DNA from: Chitinophaga silvisoli
GTDB lineage: Bacteria; Bacteroidota; Bacteroidia; Chitinophagales; Chitinophagaceae
Direction: 5' to 3'
DNA: 64,000 bases
Assembly: GCF_003412465.1 (NCBI RefSeq)
Contig: NZ_QTJV01000002.1
Span: 186,001-250,000 of the forward strand
Under the pieces are notes generated by a model that saw only the letters and a program-made list of their open reading frames with translations, searched no databases and was not told where the DNA came from. A program made the translations under genes and the position numbers. Below, in pieces: positions 53,352 through 62,599 of this stretch (positions are counted from its first letter, which is position 1; the number at the start of each line of letters is the position of its first letter).

Positions 53352-53921
53352 TTAACGGATATTACGGCGTATGCGGCTCAGCGATTGCTGGGTGATGCCC
53401 AGGTACGAGGCTACATAAGAAAGCGGGATGCGGTTGATGAGGTTGGGGAAGGCCTCGATGAATGACAAATAGCGGGTGGTAGCATCTTCTGAAACCAGCG
53501 GACTGCGCCGCTCCATGGCCACCGTAAGGCACTTCTTTACCATGTTGGCCTTCATCATTTCCCAGCCCACTATGGTGTTGGAGATCTCATCCCAGTTCTT
53601 TTTATTAAATACCAGGACCTTGCAGTCGGTAACGGCCTGTACATATTCAGATGCCACGATCTGCGATTCGAACTTTTGATTATCGACTACAAAATTGCCT
53701 TCGTCTACGAAATAGTTGGTGATTTCTTCGCCCTTGTTGTTATAATAGCAAAAGCGGAACACGCCTTCCAAGACGAACGCCACATACCGGGGCACCTTCC
53801 CGGCTTCCGACAGATAGTCGTCTTTTTTGAATTCAAGCATTTCAACCTTACTCAGCAAAAATTCAATCTGCTGCTTGTTCAGGTCACCAAATTGCAGGAT
53901 TAGATTTATAAGTGCTTCCAT
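53352..53921 (-). CDS. Crp/Fnr-family transcriptional regulator
   Basis: 189 residues with a cyclic-nucleotide-binding-like domain (EAGKVPRYVAFVLEGVFRF and the NYFVDEGNFVVD strand) and a C-terminal helix-turn-helix (IPLSYVASYLGITQQSLSRIRR). The four Fnr cluster cysteines are absent, so it is a CRP/NtcA-like rather than FNR-type sensor. Ligand unknown. It likely regulates the adjacent SDR gene downstream. Confidence 0.9.
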   Translation of the reverse strand: MEALINLILQFGDLNKQQIEFLLSKVEMLEFKKDDYLSEAGKVPRYVAFVLEGVFRFCYYNNKGEEITNYFVDEGNFVVDNQKFESQIVASEYVQAVTDCKVLVFNKKNWDEISNTIVGWEMMKANMVKKCLTVAMERRSPLVSEDATTRYLSFIEAFPNLINRIPLSYVASYLGITQQSLSRIRRNIR

Positions 53922-54044
53922 TCCCTAAAGATAATACACATTGCGGGGCATCCATTTATCATATGGTAAAAATGAGGTAAGGCGGACACAAGCGCCCAAA
54001 CTCAGCATTATCGAAATGAGTAATAGCAGTGCTTAAAAAATGGT

Positions 54045-54242
54045 TTAATTAAGGATATAAGTGTTCATGATGTACGTGCCGAGTATCGCTATCGGCACGC
54101 CGATCATGGCGCTTGTTAAAGCCATTTTAGCCTTATTGGGATGAGTCTTCCTGTATCTGAAATAAAGGAAAAATCCTATCGGGGGTAGGGCGTTGGAAAT
54201 GACGAACCAAAACCTTGACAGATGATCTATATTATCTTTCAT
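54045..54242 (-). CDS. small two-TM membrane protein
   Basis: 65 residues from MKDNIDHLSRFW (start 54242; an earlier in-frame ATG is 2 codons upstream). Two hydrophobic helices (FVISNALPPIGFFLYF and GVPIAILGTYIM) with a basic loop KTHPNKAKM. It follows the DUF2147 gene by 21 bp in the same operon. No family recognised. Confidence 0.65.
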   Translation of the reverse strand: MKDNIDHLSRFWFVISNALPPIGFFLYFRYRKTHPNKAKMALTSAMIGVPIAILGTYIMNTYILN

Positions 54243-54263
54243 GAGCATTGTTTTTATAGTTTA

Positions 54264-54695
54264 TTAAACTCTTTTCCATTTAAATGATTTCCCCATCAAC
54301 GGTATACCTTTGTAGCCCCGGGTTTCAAGGTCATCAGGCCCTTTCAGTTTACCTTTGAAACTATAGGTGTTTCCATCCTGTACGCTATACAACTTACCGT
54401 CTACGTATTCGCCGTCCTTATAAACAAGATCGGTAATATGCGTAACGCCTTGTACGGGCCTGCTCCGGAGTTTTTCATTGGGATTTTTAACATCTTTCTT
54501 TGACGTTTTGCCGTCTGCTTCAAACATGTCTTTCGACCATAAAAGTCTGGCTGAGTAAGTGTTGCCTGCTTTGAACACCTCTATCTTGTAGTCATCACAT
54601 TTCCAGGTTCCTATAATTTTATCCGCAGGTAGTTCCTGTGCGAAAGATGCCAATGACAACAGCAGCATGAACACTGCTAATATTGATTTTTTCAT
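54264..54695 (-). CDS. DUF2147 family periplasmic protein
   Basis: 143 residues with a signal peptide (LAVFMLLLSLASFA). The mature domain matches DUF2147: IIGTWKCDDYKIEVFKAGNTYSARLLW, the GVTHITDLVYKDGEYVDGKLYS stretch, and a final GIPLMGKSFKWKR. Such proteins are lipocalin-like small beta-barrels of unknown role. Its ATG overlaps the stop of the upstream dehydrogenase (ATGA). Confidence 0.88.
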   Translation of the reverse strand: MKKSILAVFMLLLSLASFAQELPADKIIGTWKCDDYKIEVFKAGNTYSARLLWSKDMFEADGKTSKKDVKNPNEKLRSRPVQGVTHITDLVYKDGEYVDGKLYSVQDGNTYSFKGKLKGPDDLETRGYKGIPLMGKSFKWKRV

Positions 54696-55489
54696 ACCGG
54701 GTTATTTATTGTTTTTTTATTAAGTTGTTTGAATTTCTCAAATTCCCTGTGCCCTAATTTCATTAACTGGTTGGGCATCAACCTGCTTAAAAATTTTATC
54801 ACATTTACCAGGAATGGCTTTATCTCAGGCGTATCGTTCAGCAGTCCTTTGATGACTATACTTACTAATTTATCTACATCCATCATTTGCCTGGGATTAG
54901 GTGGTAGCACCCAATCATTCTGAAGATTGGTATTCACTCCCGGAGGGACCAGTTCAAAAACCTTAACACTGGTTTTATTCAATTGGAGGCGCAGGGCCTG
55001 GGAGTACGCATGCACGCCTGCTTTTGAAGCGCTATAAACCGGGGCGGTGGAGTAAGGCATAAAAGCAATGGCAGAGGAAACATTTACAATTGCGGCGGTA
55101 GGCTTCCTGATCAGGTGAGGCAAAAATTGATGAACCATCCGGATCGTTCCCGTAAGATTAATATCAATTTCACGGGTTATGTTTTCCAGGTCCTTACTGG
55201 CATCCAGAACGTCAATCAAGCGCATTTCACCTGCATTGTTAACGATCATATTCAGATCAGGAAATTGTTGTGTCACCTTTTCATAGAGGTGCTCAATGTC
55301 TTGCGGGTCGCTTACATCACTCTGGAAGACGTGTATTTTGGGAAAACGCTTTTTCGTTTCATTTAAGGCCTCCTGTTTACGTCCTGTAACGATGATGGTT
55401 GAGCCTTGTTCGCTAAGTTGCTTTACAAGTTCCAAACCTATACCGCTGGTTCCACCTGTGACCAGGATAGTACAATTTTTTAAATCCAT
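54692..55489 (-). CDS. short-chain dehydrogenase (DltE-like)
   Basis: 265 residues from MDLKNCTILVTGG (start 55489). SDR motifs TGGTSGIG (nucleotide binding), SDVSDP, NNAGEMRL, VSSAIAFMP and YSASKAGVHAYSQ (catalytic Tyr/Lys). The C-terminal LVPPGVNTNLQ and the tail are of the DltE/YdfG class. It heads an operon with DUF2147 and the small membrane protein. The SDR pseudogene at 47.7 kb is a decayed relative. Confidence 0.92.
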   Translation of the reverse strand: MDLKNCTILVTGGTSGIGLELVKQLSEQGSTIIVTGRKQEALNETKKRFPKIHVFQSDVSDPQDIEHLYEKVTQQFPDLNMIVNNAGEMRLIDVLDASKDLENITREIDINLTGTIRMVHQFLPHLIRKPTAAIVNVSSAIAFMPYSTAPVYSASKAGVHAYSQALRLQLNKTSVKVFELVPPGVNTNLQNDWVLPPNPRQMMDVDKLVSIVIKGLLNDTPEIKPFLVNVIKFLSRLMPNQLMKLGHREFEKFKQLNKKTINNPV

Positions 55490-55620
55490 ATATTTCTCAT
55501 TGTTATGGGTGTAAAGTTCAGCCAATGTCAATGAGCGGATGTATCCAAAAGTCGAAAGTTTGTAGTAAAAAGGGCGATTGCCGGTGTCTGTGACAGGTAA
55601 ACGGTATTCCAGCGTTTAAA

Positions 55621-55651
55621 GAACGGTCAATCGAAATTAAACTGACCGTTC
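55621..55651 (-). terminator. stem-loop beyond the alpha/beta hydrolase fragment
   Basis: GAACGGTCA / TGACCGTTC, a 9-bp perfect stem, about 30 bp beyond the stop at 55680. T-run on the minus strand is short. Confidence 0.5.
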
Positions 55652-55679
55652 TATTTTATTACAATCAACATATGCAACA

Positions 55680-55988
55680 CTAAAATCCAATTTTAAGCAA
55701 CAAATCTGATACTTCTCCCGCCTGCGACAAAAACGGTGAATGACTTGTGTTTACAGCGTAAACTGTGCTTATTCCTGCCACAACTATCATTCTATCCTGC
55801 AAGCCTGGAGAAATCACAATGTCCTGTAGCATTTTGATATCCACCTTGCTTACTGAACAAAAATTTTCATGAGTCAGTATCACCTTGTTAGTAAACGGTA
55901 TGGCCGGCTCTGCGCGATAATTATCTATCACCTGTTGTTTTGCAACAGCATTACCGTCATTGATAAAGAGGCATTCCGCCATCTCCAT
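55680..55988 (-). pseudogene. alpha/beta hydrolase C-terminal fragment
   Basis: 102 residues that match only the last third of an alpha/beta hydrolase of the salicylic-acid-binding/hydroxynitrile-lyase type: KVDIKMLQDIVISPGLQDRMI, then NTSHSPFLSQAGEVSDLLLKI, where His is the catalytic one. The nucleophile Ser region (GxSxG) and lid are missing. It is the last gene of the operon after the CMD protein. Either a truncation or an independently expressed relic; function improbable. Confidence 0.65.
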
Positions 55989-56017
55989 TTTGATTGAAAG
56001 GACTGGAAAAACAGGCT

Positions 56018-56593
56018 TCAGAGATCCTGGTTATTATCCGGCGCAGGCATATCAAACCCGTTCAATACAAGTGCTATTAAACAATAAGCAGCTATGAGAA
56101 ATATTAATTCTCCTGCACCTTCTTTCCCCACCATCGTCACAGCTTGTTTGTAAGTTGAATCGGGAACAATGCGGCCGGTCACCAATGCATGTGCAACATC
56201 ATGAGCGATGGCTTGCTGTTCATCTAGCTCATTCGGTCTTCCTCCTGCTGCCAATGTTGCAATGGCCGAAGGAGAGAGTCCAAATGTCGCAGCCATTATT
56301 TCATGTGCATATAGCTCGAACTTTGCTCCATAAGCGGCGGCAACAGTAAGTATAGCCACTTCCCTTACATCCTTTGCAAGGGAGGCATTCATATCAAGTG
56401 TTCTTAAAAAACTTAAAGCCGGGATACCAAACTGTGGAAAATGAAGCATGGGGGCAAATGGGCCCAGTAATCCGCCGTTGGTATCTGTCATGTTTACCTC
56501 CTTTTGGCTGTGACCAACAAGGTTGGTTATTTCATCGTGAACAAAGCGGAGTTCTGCGCCCAGTGTATCGGGCGACAATGGTTTGATACGCAT
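56018..56593 (-). CDS. carboxymuconolactone decarboxylase family protein
   Basis: 191 residues from MRIKPLSPDTLGAEL (start 56593). The CMD/AhpD-like helical fold shows in FLRTLDMNASLAKDVREVAILTVAAAYGAKFELYAHEIMA (the E...AxxxxxxY-E-x-x-x-H helix) but the AhpD CxxC pair is absent, so peroxidase-type activity is unlikely and a decarboxylase or unknown role fits better. It follows the cupin gene by 28 bp. Confidence 0.85.
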   Translation of the reverse strand: MRIKPLSPDTLGAELRFVHDEITNLVGHSQKEVNMTDTNGGLLGPFAPMLHFPQFGIPALSFLRTLDMNASLAKDVREVAILTVAAAYGAKFELYAHEIMAATFGLSPSAIATLAAGGRPNELDEQQAIAHDVAHALVTGRIVPDSTYKQAVTMVGKEGAGELIFLIAAYCLIALVLNGFDMPAPDNNQDL

Positions 56594-56621
56594 AAATTTT
56601 ATTTTGAATTGTTTATTAATA

Positions 56622-57185
56622 TTAAAAAGTGAATTGTCCGTCAATGAGTACAAAAGCCATCCGGCATATTTTTCCGGAGCGGTTGGCCCATGCATGGTTG
56701 GTGCCATTTTGGATGACGATATCCCCGGCTTTGATGGTCGTTTCTTCACGATCAAGTATCATGATGATTTCTCCTTCCAGCACAATTCCGTAGTCAACAG
56801 TTTTTGTGCGGTGCATTAGTGAGTGTGGTGCTCCTTCTTCAGATGAATTAAAAGCGTTTTCTGCGCCCATCGTTTTAAATTTTTCTGCAGCAGTTATCCC
56901 GGTGAGGCTTTTTATTTCATTTCCTTCAGGAGGAAATTCAATTACCCGGATGCGGGTGCCGTTTTTAGGTGGTGCCAGCACTAATTTTGTTTCATCTAAG
57001 TCATCCGGTTGAGGATGAATGAGTGCAGGTGTCTCCATCGTATGCCACATTTCAAAGAAGGTTGGTCCACCGGGCCCACCGATTAATTGTGTAAATGCGG
57101 GGGGTGCATCTGAAACGATGATAGATTTGTGGTCGACATCATGACCTGTTACGATGCGCCTGAAAGTTGTTTGTTGCTGATCCAT
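56622..57185 (-). CDS. cupin-domain protein
   Basis: 187 residues from MDQQQTTFRRIVTG (start 57185). A double-stranded beta-helix cupin domain covers ~75-185 with ALMHRTKTVDYGIVLEGEI (metal-binding His and the glutamate following), TTIKAGDIVIQNGTNHAWAN (second motif His). Its N-terminal ~70 residues resemble a second, reduced cupin half. It belongs to a minus-strand operon with a 2TM protein, NAD(P)H oxidoreductase and CMD protein; possibly aromatic or quinone detoxification. Substrate unknown. Confidence 0.85.
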   Translation of the reverse strand: MDQQQTTFRRIVTGHDVDHKSIIVSDAPPAFTQLIGGPGGPTFFEMWHTMETPALIHPQPDDLDETKLVLAPPKNGTRIRVIEFPPEGNEIKSLTGITAAEKFKTMGAENAFNSSEEGAPHSLMHRTKTVDYGIVLEGEIIMILDREETTIKAGDIVIQNGTNHAWANRSGKICRMAFVLIDGQFTF

Positions 57186-57198
57186 GATTGATAAAATT

Positions 57199-57423
57199 TT
57201 ATTTGTTAGCTGATTGCCTGAAAACATATACACCGAGATAGTGGAATAGCACGCCTATTGCCCATGCAGGAGTGCTCCATAATGGCCAGGGATAAGTTCT
57301 GTCTGTGACATACCATACCAGCCAGATGATGGGAGTAACTAACAGGAAAACCAGCAGGTGAATCCTGAAACCTTTTTTGGGATTGATATGGGCAGTCTTG
57401 TACCCGTTTGTTGACTTTGTCAT
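57199..57423 (-). CDS. 2TM-domain membrane protein
   Basis: 74 residues: a basic N-terminus (KKGFRIHLLVFLLVTPIIWLVWYV, TM1) and TM2 (WAIGVLFHYLGVYVF), matching the 2TM family of tiny membrane proteins. ATG start. Between the oxidoreductase and cupin genes with 13-30 bp gaps. Function unknown. Confidence 0.8.
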   Translation of the reverse strand: MTKSTNGYKTAHINPKKGFRIHLLVFLLVTPIIWLVWYVTDRTYPWPLWSTPAWAIGVLFHYLGVYVFRQSANK

Positions 57424-57453
57424 CGTATTTATTTTTAATTTGTCAGGAAATGA

Positions 57454-58041
57454 TTAAATAAATTGTTTACCTAAATGCGCTGTTTTGTTCAACCATTTAT
57501 TTCTTTGTATCGCGGTTGATTTTCTCATAAATCCGAAAGTGGAAAAGCGAATGGGCTTAAAGCCAACATAACCAAATACTACTTTTTTGAGTATGAGATA
57601 AAGTGAAGCCCTGTGAACAAGGTAGAACCAGAACTTAGGAGTGTCCATGGTTACGATGATCCTCATGCTTTTTCCTTTCAGTAATTGTTCGGGGAAATTT
57701 TTGCCTGAATGATTTTTAAAGGCAAATCCGGGAAGAAAAAGCCGGTCAATAAATCCCTTTGTGATTGCAGGCATAGCGCCCCACCAGTTGGGAAATACGA
57801 ATACTACATGGTTGGCCCATTGAAATAGTTCTTGTGCTGCCACCAGGTCTTCTTCCAATTGGTCGGTTTTGCCGGTATTATAGCCATCGGCAAGGTTTAC
57901 GTCAAAATTGAGGTCGGAGATATAAATGGTTTTGCAATTGGCACCTGCACTTTCGGCACCTTCCTGGTAAGCATCCAGCAGTGCTTTATTAAATGAATTT
58001 TTGGATGGATGCCCGAGGATGAGTAGTATGTTCGTTGCCAT
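57454..58041 (-). CDS. NAD(P)H-dependent oxidoreductase (flavodoxin-fold quinone reductase type)
   Basis: 195 residues from MATNILLILGHPSKNSF (start 58041). The flavodoxin-like fold of NQO1/MdaB type is recognised by ILGHPSKNSFNKALLD (FMN/FAD loop), VFVFPNWWGAMPAITKGFIDRLFLPGFAF and a C-terminal helix region. Probably reduces quinones by two electrons. It is first in the operon with 2TM, cupin and CMD genes and lies after a Crp/Fnr regulator gene, 76 bp away. Confidence 0.9.
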   Translation of the reverse strand: MATNILLILGHPSKNSFNKALLDAYQEGAESAGANCKTIYISDLNFDVNLADGYNTGKTDQLEEDLVAAQELFQWANHVVFVFPNWWGAMPAITKGFIDRLFLPGFAFKNHSGKNFPEQLLKGKSMRIIVTMDTPKFWFYLVHRASLYLILKKVVFGYVGFKPIRFSTFGFMRKSTAIQRNKWLNKTAHLGKQFI

Positions 58042-58117
58042 TGTGTATCGTTTTGATTTGATAACACAAAGCTGCAAAACAAATCAGGGGGGCACCTGAC
58101 TCAAATGTGTCAAAATA

Positions 58118-58708
58118 TTATTGGTGGGATAATTTTTGGCGGATGCGGGTAAGTGACTGTCGTTCTATGCCCAAAAAACTACAGAGGTGAGAGAGTGAAA
58201 TTCTGTTGAATAACCCGGCGTGATTGTTAATGAAATCCAGGTAACGCTGTTCTGCTGTTTCAAAAATGAAGCTTTCGATACGCGCTTGCTGCCGCTTCAG
58301 GATTTCTTCAACAATCAAACGGCTATATCGTTCAAAGCCAGCAGACTGTTGGTAGATCCATTGCTGGTCTTCGTAGGTAAGACATAACATTTGTGTCGGC
58401 TCTAAACATTGAATAGTATAACGACTTTGTTGCCTTGTAATAAAAGCAGGATAATGTGTGGCATAATCGCCCTCCTTATAAAAGCCAACTGTTATTTCGT
58501 TCCCCTTGTCGTCAATATAAAAAGAACGCACCAGGCCTTTTGCTATAAAGCCAATGGCATTTTGAACTTTACCGACCTGAAGAAAGATTTCTTTCTTTTT
58601 TAATTCCTGAAATTTAAGTTTTGATGCAAACAGCGATAATTCGTCAGCAGATAATTGGGGGCAAATTTTCCTTACTGATTCTATGAATATTTCTGTTGCG
58701 ACTTCCAT
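58118..58708 (-). CDS. Crp/Fnr-family transcriptional regulator
   Basis: 196 residues with a cNMP-binding-like beta-roll (LQVGKVQNAIGFIAKGLVRSFYIDDKGNEITVGFYKEGDYAT) and a C-terminal HTH (ISLSHLCSFLGIERQSLTRIRQ). The Fnr iron-sulfur Cys motifs are absent. It lies just upstream of the oxidoreductase operon in the same direction and is a likely regulator of it. Confidence 0.9.
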   Translation of the reverse strand: MEVATEIFIESVRKICPQLSADELSLFASKLKFQELKKKEIFLQVGKVQNAIGFIAKGLVRSFYIDDKGNEITVGFYKEGDYATHYPAFITRQQSRYTIQCLEPTQMLCLTYEDQQWIYQQSAGFERYSRLIVEEILKRQQARIESFIFETAEQRYLDFINNHAGLFNRISLSHLCSFLGIERQSLTRIRQKLSHQ

Positions 58709-58909
58709 TTGGGGGTTTATTTGGTATTCAGGTTATATAAAGATAAGATTTTTGAAATTCTGCTCATACTCCATCTAGCATCATAGACAGCAAAGGACAG
58801 TTAACCCGGTTTTTATTTTTACATTTCGATACTCAGTTCCAATTCCCTTATGAAATCCAAAAACCTATAGTTCACGTTTTCACAAATAAATCCTCAAAAT
58901 CAACACCCT

Positions 58910-61900
58910 ATGAAGCAAAAAACAATAATGCTGTTATTGCTATTCTGTACGTTAGCCACCCGTGCCCAAGTGGTATTTTACAGTGACATTAATTATGGAG
59001 GCACCGCTGTCTCATTCCCCGTTGGAAATTACACCCTTGCAAACATGAATGCCGCGGGGTTCCCGGATGACGCACTTTCCTCCTTCTATCTACCTGCAGG
59101 GTACCAGATTACCCTTTTTGCAGACGACAATTTTACCGGGAAAACCTTTAATGCTACATCCTCTTCCACATGGATTGGTACTGAATGGAATGACCAGGTC
59201 ACTTCTTTTATTGTCAGCCTTATTCCCCCTTCCCAGGGAACGGCTAACTGGATCTGGTCTCCCGATGCTGGTCCGGCAAACACCTGGATTGCATTCCGGA
59301 AAAAAGTAACACTCACTTCCAAACCCCTTACGGCACTCACTAAAATTGCTGCGGAAAACAAATACTGGCTGTATATTAATAACCAGTTGGTTGTGAAAGA
59401 TGGTGGGCTCTCCATTCGTCCTGATCTGGTAAATACCTATTATGATGAGGTAGATATTGCCCCCTATCTGCAAACTGGTGAGAATACCATTGCTATTCTG
59501 GTATGGTATAAAGGTGGGCAGAATGGTTACTCAGAAAGAGCTGTCGGGAATGGCGGTTTATTATTTGATGCAAGTGCCGTGGTGGTATCAGATGATACCT
59601 GGAAGTACAGCATTCATCCATCTTTTGGCGCTACAGCACAGTTAATTCTGAACGGACAGGATTACAAATGGATCGCATTCCCTGTCTCCTACAATGCGGC
59701 AAATGAACCTGCCGGCTGGACCACTGCCGGTTTTAATGATGCCACATGGGCCACAGCCGTAAAAAAAGGGCCTGCTGGCGCTGCACCATGGAATACCCTT
59801 GTACCGAGGGGCATCCCATTTTGGAGAGATGCCGGCTTAAGTAACTACCAGAATACGCTCCCTGCATCTATTACAGCAAATACCAGTATTACCGGAACGG
59901 TTGGTACCAACATTCAGTTGCGTCCTTACCTGCACGTAAATGCACCTGCCGGCGTAAAAATTAAAATGATAGTCAACAGGTTTTACTGGCAGGAATATAT
60001 CACCAAAGCAGGTGAGCAGGAATTTGAATGTTTTGCCTGGCAAAATTCAAATAACCATACCGTCACCTACGAGTTTACAAATGTAAGCGGAACAGTACAA
60101 ATACTGGGTTTGAAATACAGGGAGACCAGCTATGATGCGGACATAGCAGGTCAGTTTAATTCCTCAGATGCATCGCTGAACACATTGTGGACAAAGGCAA
60201 AAAACACGTCCAGAATATGTATGCGCGATCAGTATTATGACTGCCCGGACCGTGAACGTGGTCAATGGTGGGGAGATGTGTCTGAACAAATTTTATACTC
60301 ATTCTACATTTACGATACCAGTGTAAATAAACTCACCCGCAAAGCTTTTCGTGAATTGATGCATACACAGAAAGCAAATGGTTCCCTTTATACAACTGCC
60401 CCGGGTACCAGCTTTCATCTGCCTGATCAGAACATGGCTGCAGTCGCCACGCTCTGGAAGTACTACATGTATAGTGGGGACGGTGCTTTGCTACAGGAGA
60501 TCTATCCGCAATTAAAAAAATACATCCAGTTTTGCGTTGCCTGCACCAATTCTGATGGCATGATCCTTTTGCAAAGCGATGCCTGGAACTGGATTGACTG
60601 GGGGACGAACATTGATCCGGTACCTGCAGGCAGTGCCAATACAGTTGTCAATGCACTTTATATCTCTGTTTTGCAGACTGCCATTAATACAGCGAACCTT
60701 CTAGGCCAGACTGCTGATGCAGCATATTTTCAGACCTTGCAGACAAAAGTGAAGAATAATTTTAATAATTATTTCTGGAATAGTGCGTTACGCGCCTACG
60801 TATCCAGCAATGTATCTTCCCGCATAGTAGATGACAGAAGTAATGCATGGGCTTTACTCACGGGTCTGGCCAATGATCAGCAGAAAGCCGGTGCACTGAG
60901 TGTATTAACCAACAGAAATGATGCAGGTCCTTACCAGGAAATGTACATTGAAGAAGCCCTGTTTCAGCAGAATCCAGGCGCAGCCATTACACGTATGAAG
61001 AATCGGTTTACACCGATGATCAACAGCTGGTCATCTACCCTGTGGGAAGATTTTACTGAGAGTAACAGTAATGCTGGCTATTCCAGTAATAACCATGCAT
61101 GGTCCGCAGGACCATTGTATGTGATGAGTGCTTATCTACTGGGGATTCGTCCAACACAGCCGGCTTATACTGAGTTTATATTTGCACCACAACCCGGCGG
61201 GGTGACGCAATTTTTAGGGGTGATACCTAGTGTAAAAGGCAATATTACCGCCAGCTTCTCTCTTGGCAGCAATACTTTTACGCAAAGCCTGGTATCCCCT
61301 TCCGGCACCACTGCCATTGTGAGCGTTCCGAAGGATGTATTTCCCACTCTTATCGCAGAGATCACTGTAGGAGGTATTACTGTATGGAAAAATGGTACTT
61401 TCTTAGGAGGTGTAAGTGGTGTTACATTCCTACAGGAGGATAATAAGTCAGTGCAGTTTAAGGTAAGTCCGGGTAGCTGGGCGTTCACTGCGATGCCATA
61501 TAGTAATACTGATCCAGTAATCGCCTATGTAGGCTGTAATTACAGCGGAACAGCCATCAGTTTGCCGGTAGGCAACTATACATTGGCACAGATGACGGCA
61601 AAGGGTATTCCTGATGATGCCATCTCATCACTGGCTGTAGCCGAAGGATACAAAGTCATTTTGTATGCAGATGATAACTTTACCGGGCAGACAGAGACGC
61701 TGACTGCTAATAACAATTGTATTACCTGGTCTCCACTGCATGATAAAACCACTTCTATACGGGTATTGACGAATGGTGTTACCAATCTTTCAGGCACGTA
61801 TTTTATACGTAACAGGGCCAGTGGCTTACAGATGGATGTAAACGGCGCTTCTACAGCCGATGGTGCCAGTGTTATTCACTCTGAATATAATGGCAATGCC

Positions 61901-62473
61901 AACCAACAGTTTGTTTTCACACATCTGGGCGATGGTAATTATAAAATTCTTGCTAAACACAGCAACAAATCGCTGGATGTAAATGGCGCTTCCCTTTTGA
62001 ATGGTACCAATGTAATCCAGTACCCGTATCATGATCCGGTTGAAAGTCATCAGAACTTTATTATCGTTGCAACCGGGGATGGTTACTATAAAATCATTGC
62101 AAAGCACAGTGGAAAGTTGTTGCAGGTCAATGGTGTTTCAGGCGGAGGGCTGGTGCATCAATGGTCAAATACCGGGCAGGTAAATGGTCAGTGGGCATTC
62201 ACCGCCGCTGCGGCTGCTCTTGCTAAAGAAACGATGTCTTCACTTTCTGTAGATCCTAACCCGGCAACCCACACGATAACAGTAAAGGTGCATGCTACAA
62301 AAGAAGAAAAGCTGTATATGCGTATTTACAATGCCTCCGGAACATTGGTGAGTCCGGCACAGAAGATTTACAGTGGTCAGCAGTTTAACCTGTCTGCATT
62401 GCCTGCGGGGGTTTATATTGTTAATGTCAATATTGGTGAGCAGGTGCTGAGTAAGAAGATTGTGAAGTATTAA
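58910..62473 (+). CDS. GH78 alpha-L-rhamnosidase-type multidomain secreted enzyme (T9SS)
   Basis: 1187 residues with signal peptide (LLLLFCTLATRA). N-terminal beta/gamma-crystallin-like module (~20-105), a rhamnosidase N domain, then the (alpha/alpha)6-barrel GH78 catalytic domain (~400-780) with the family signature DCPDRERGQWWGD (~444-456) containing the acidic pair. A second crystallin-like module follows (~861-945), a ricin-type CBM13 lectin domain (~955-1090; SNKSLDVNGAS, GKLLQVNGVS), and a T9SS type A sorting tail (~1109-1187). Likely removes alpha-L-rhamnose from plant or fungal glycans outside the cell. Confidence 0.92.
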   Translation: MKQKTIMLLLLFCTLATRAQVVFYSDINYGGTAVSFPVGNYTLANMNAAGFPDDALSSFYLPAGYQITLFADDNFTGKTFNATSSSTWIGTEWNDQVTSFIVSLIPPSQGTANWIWSPDAGPANTWIAFRKKVTLTSKPLTALTKIAAENKYWLYINNQLVVKDGGLSIRPDLVNTYYDEVDIAPYLQTGENTIAILVWYKGGQNGYSERAVGNGGLLFDASAVVVSDDTWKYSIHPSFGATAQLILNGQDYKWIAFPVSYNAANEPAGWTTAGFNDATWATAVKKGPAGAAPWNTLVPRGIPFWRDAGLSNYQNTLPASITANTSITGTVGTNIQLRPYLHVNAPAGVKIKMIVNRFYWQEYITKAGEQEFECFAWQNSNNHTVTYEFTNVSGTVQILGLKYRETSYDADIAGQFNSSDASLNTLWTKAKNTSRICMRDQYYDCPDRERGQWWGDVSEQILYSFYIYDTSVNKLTRKAFRELMHTQKANGSLYTTAPGTSFHLPDQNMAAVATLWKYYMYSGDGALLQEIYPQLKKYIQFCVACTNSDGMILLQSDAWNWIDWGTNIDPVPAGSANTVVNALYISVLQTAINTANLLGQTADAAYFQTLQTKVKNNFNNYFWNSALRAYVSSNVSSRIVDDRSNAWALLTGLANDQQKAGALSVLTNRNDAGPYQEMYIEEALFQQNPGAAITRMKNRFTPMINSWSSTLWEDFTESNSNAGYSSNNHAWSAGPLYVMSAYLLGIRPTQPAYTEFIFAPQPGGVTQFLGVIPSVKGNITASFSLGSNTFTQSLVSPSGTTAIVSVPKDVFPTLIAEITVGGITVWKNGTFLGGVSGVTFLQEDNKSVQFKVSPGSWAFTAMPYSNTDPVIAYVGCNYSGTAISLPVGNYTLAQMTAKGIPDDAISSLAVAEGYKVILYADDNFTGQTETLTANNNCITWSPLHDKTTSIRVLTNGVTNLSGTYFIRNRASGLQMDVNGASTADGASVIHSEYNGNANQQFVFTHLGDGNYKILAKHSNKSLDVNGASLLNGTNVIQYPYHDPVESHQNFIIVATGDGYYKIIAKHSGKLLQVNGVSGGGLVHQWSNTGQVNGQWAFTAAAAALAKETMSSLSVDPNPATHTITVKVHATKEEKLYMRIYNASGTLVSPAQKIYSGQQFNLSALPAGVYIVNVNIGEQVLSKKIVKY

Positions 62474-62480
62474 TTGTAAA

Positions 62481-62511
62481 GAAGGTTCATCAAATCCAGG
62501 TGGACCTTCTT
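62481..62511 (+). terminator. stem-loop after GH78 gene
   Basis: AAAGAAGGT-loop-ACCTTCTTT beginning 7 bp after the stop of the rhamnosidase. Confidence 0.6.
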
Positions 62512-62599
62512 TGCTTCATTAAAACATTTTTGCAAAGTACCAGGCAAGTGCTACTTTGTAAATGCAATGTAGGAAACCAATTTAAAGTTCATGTTATTT

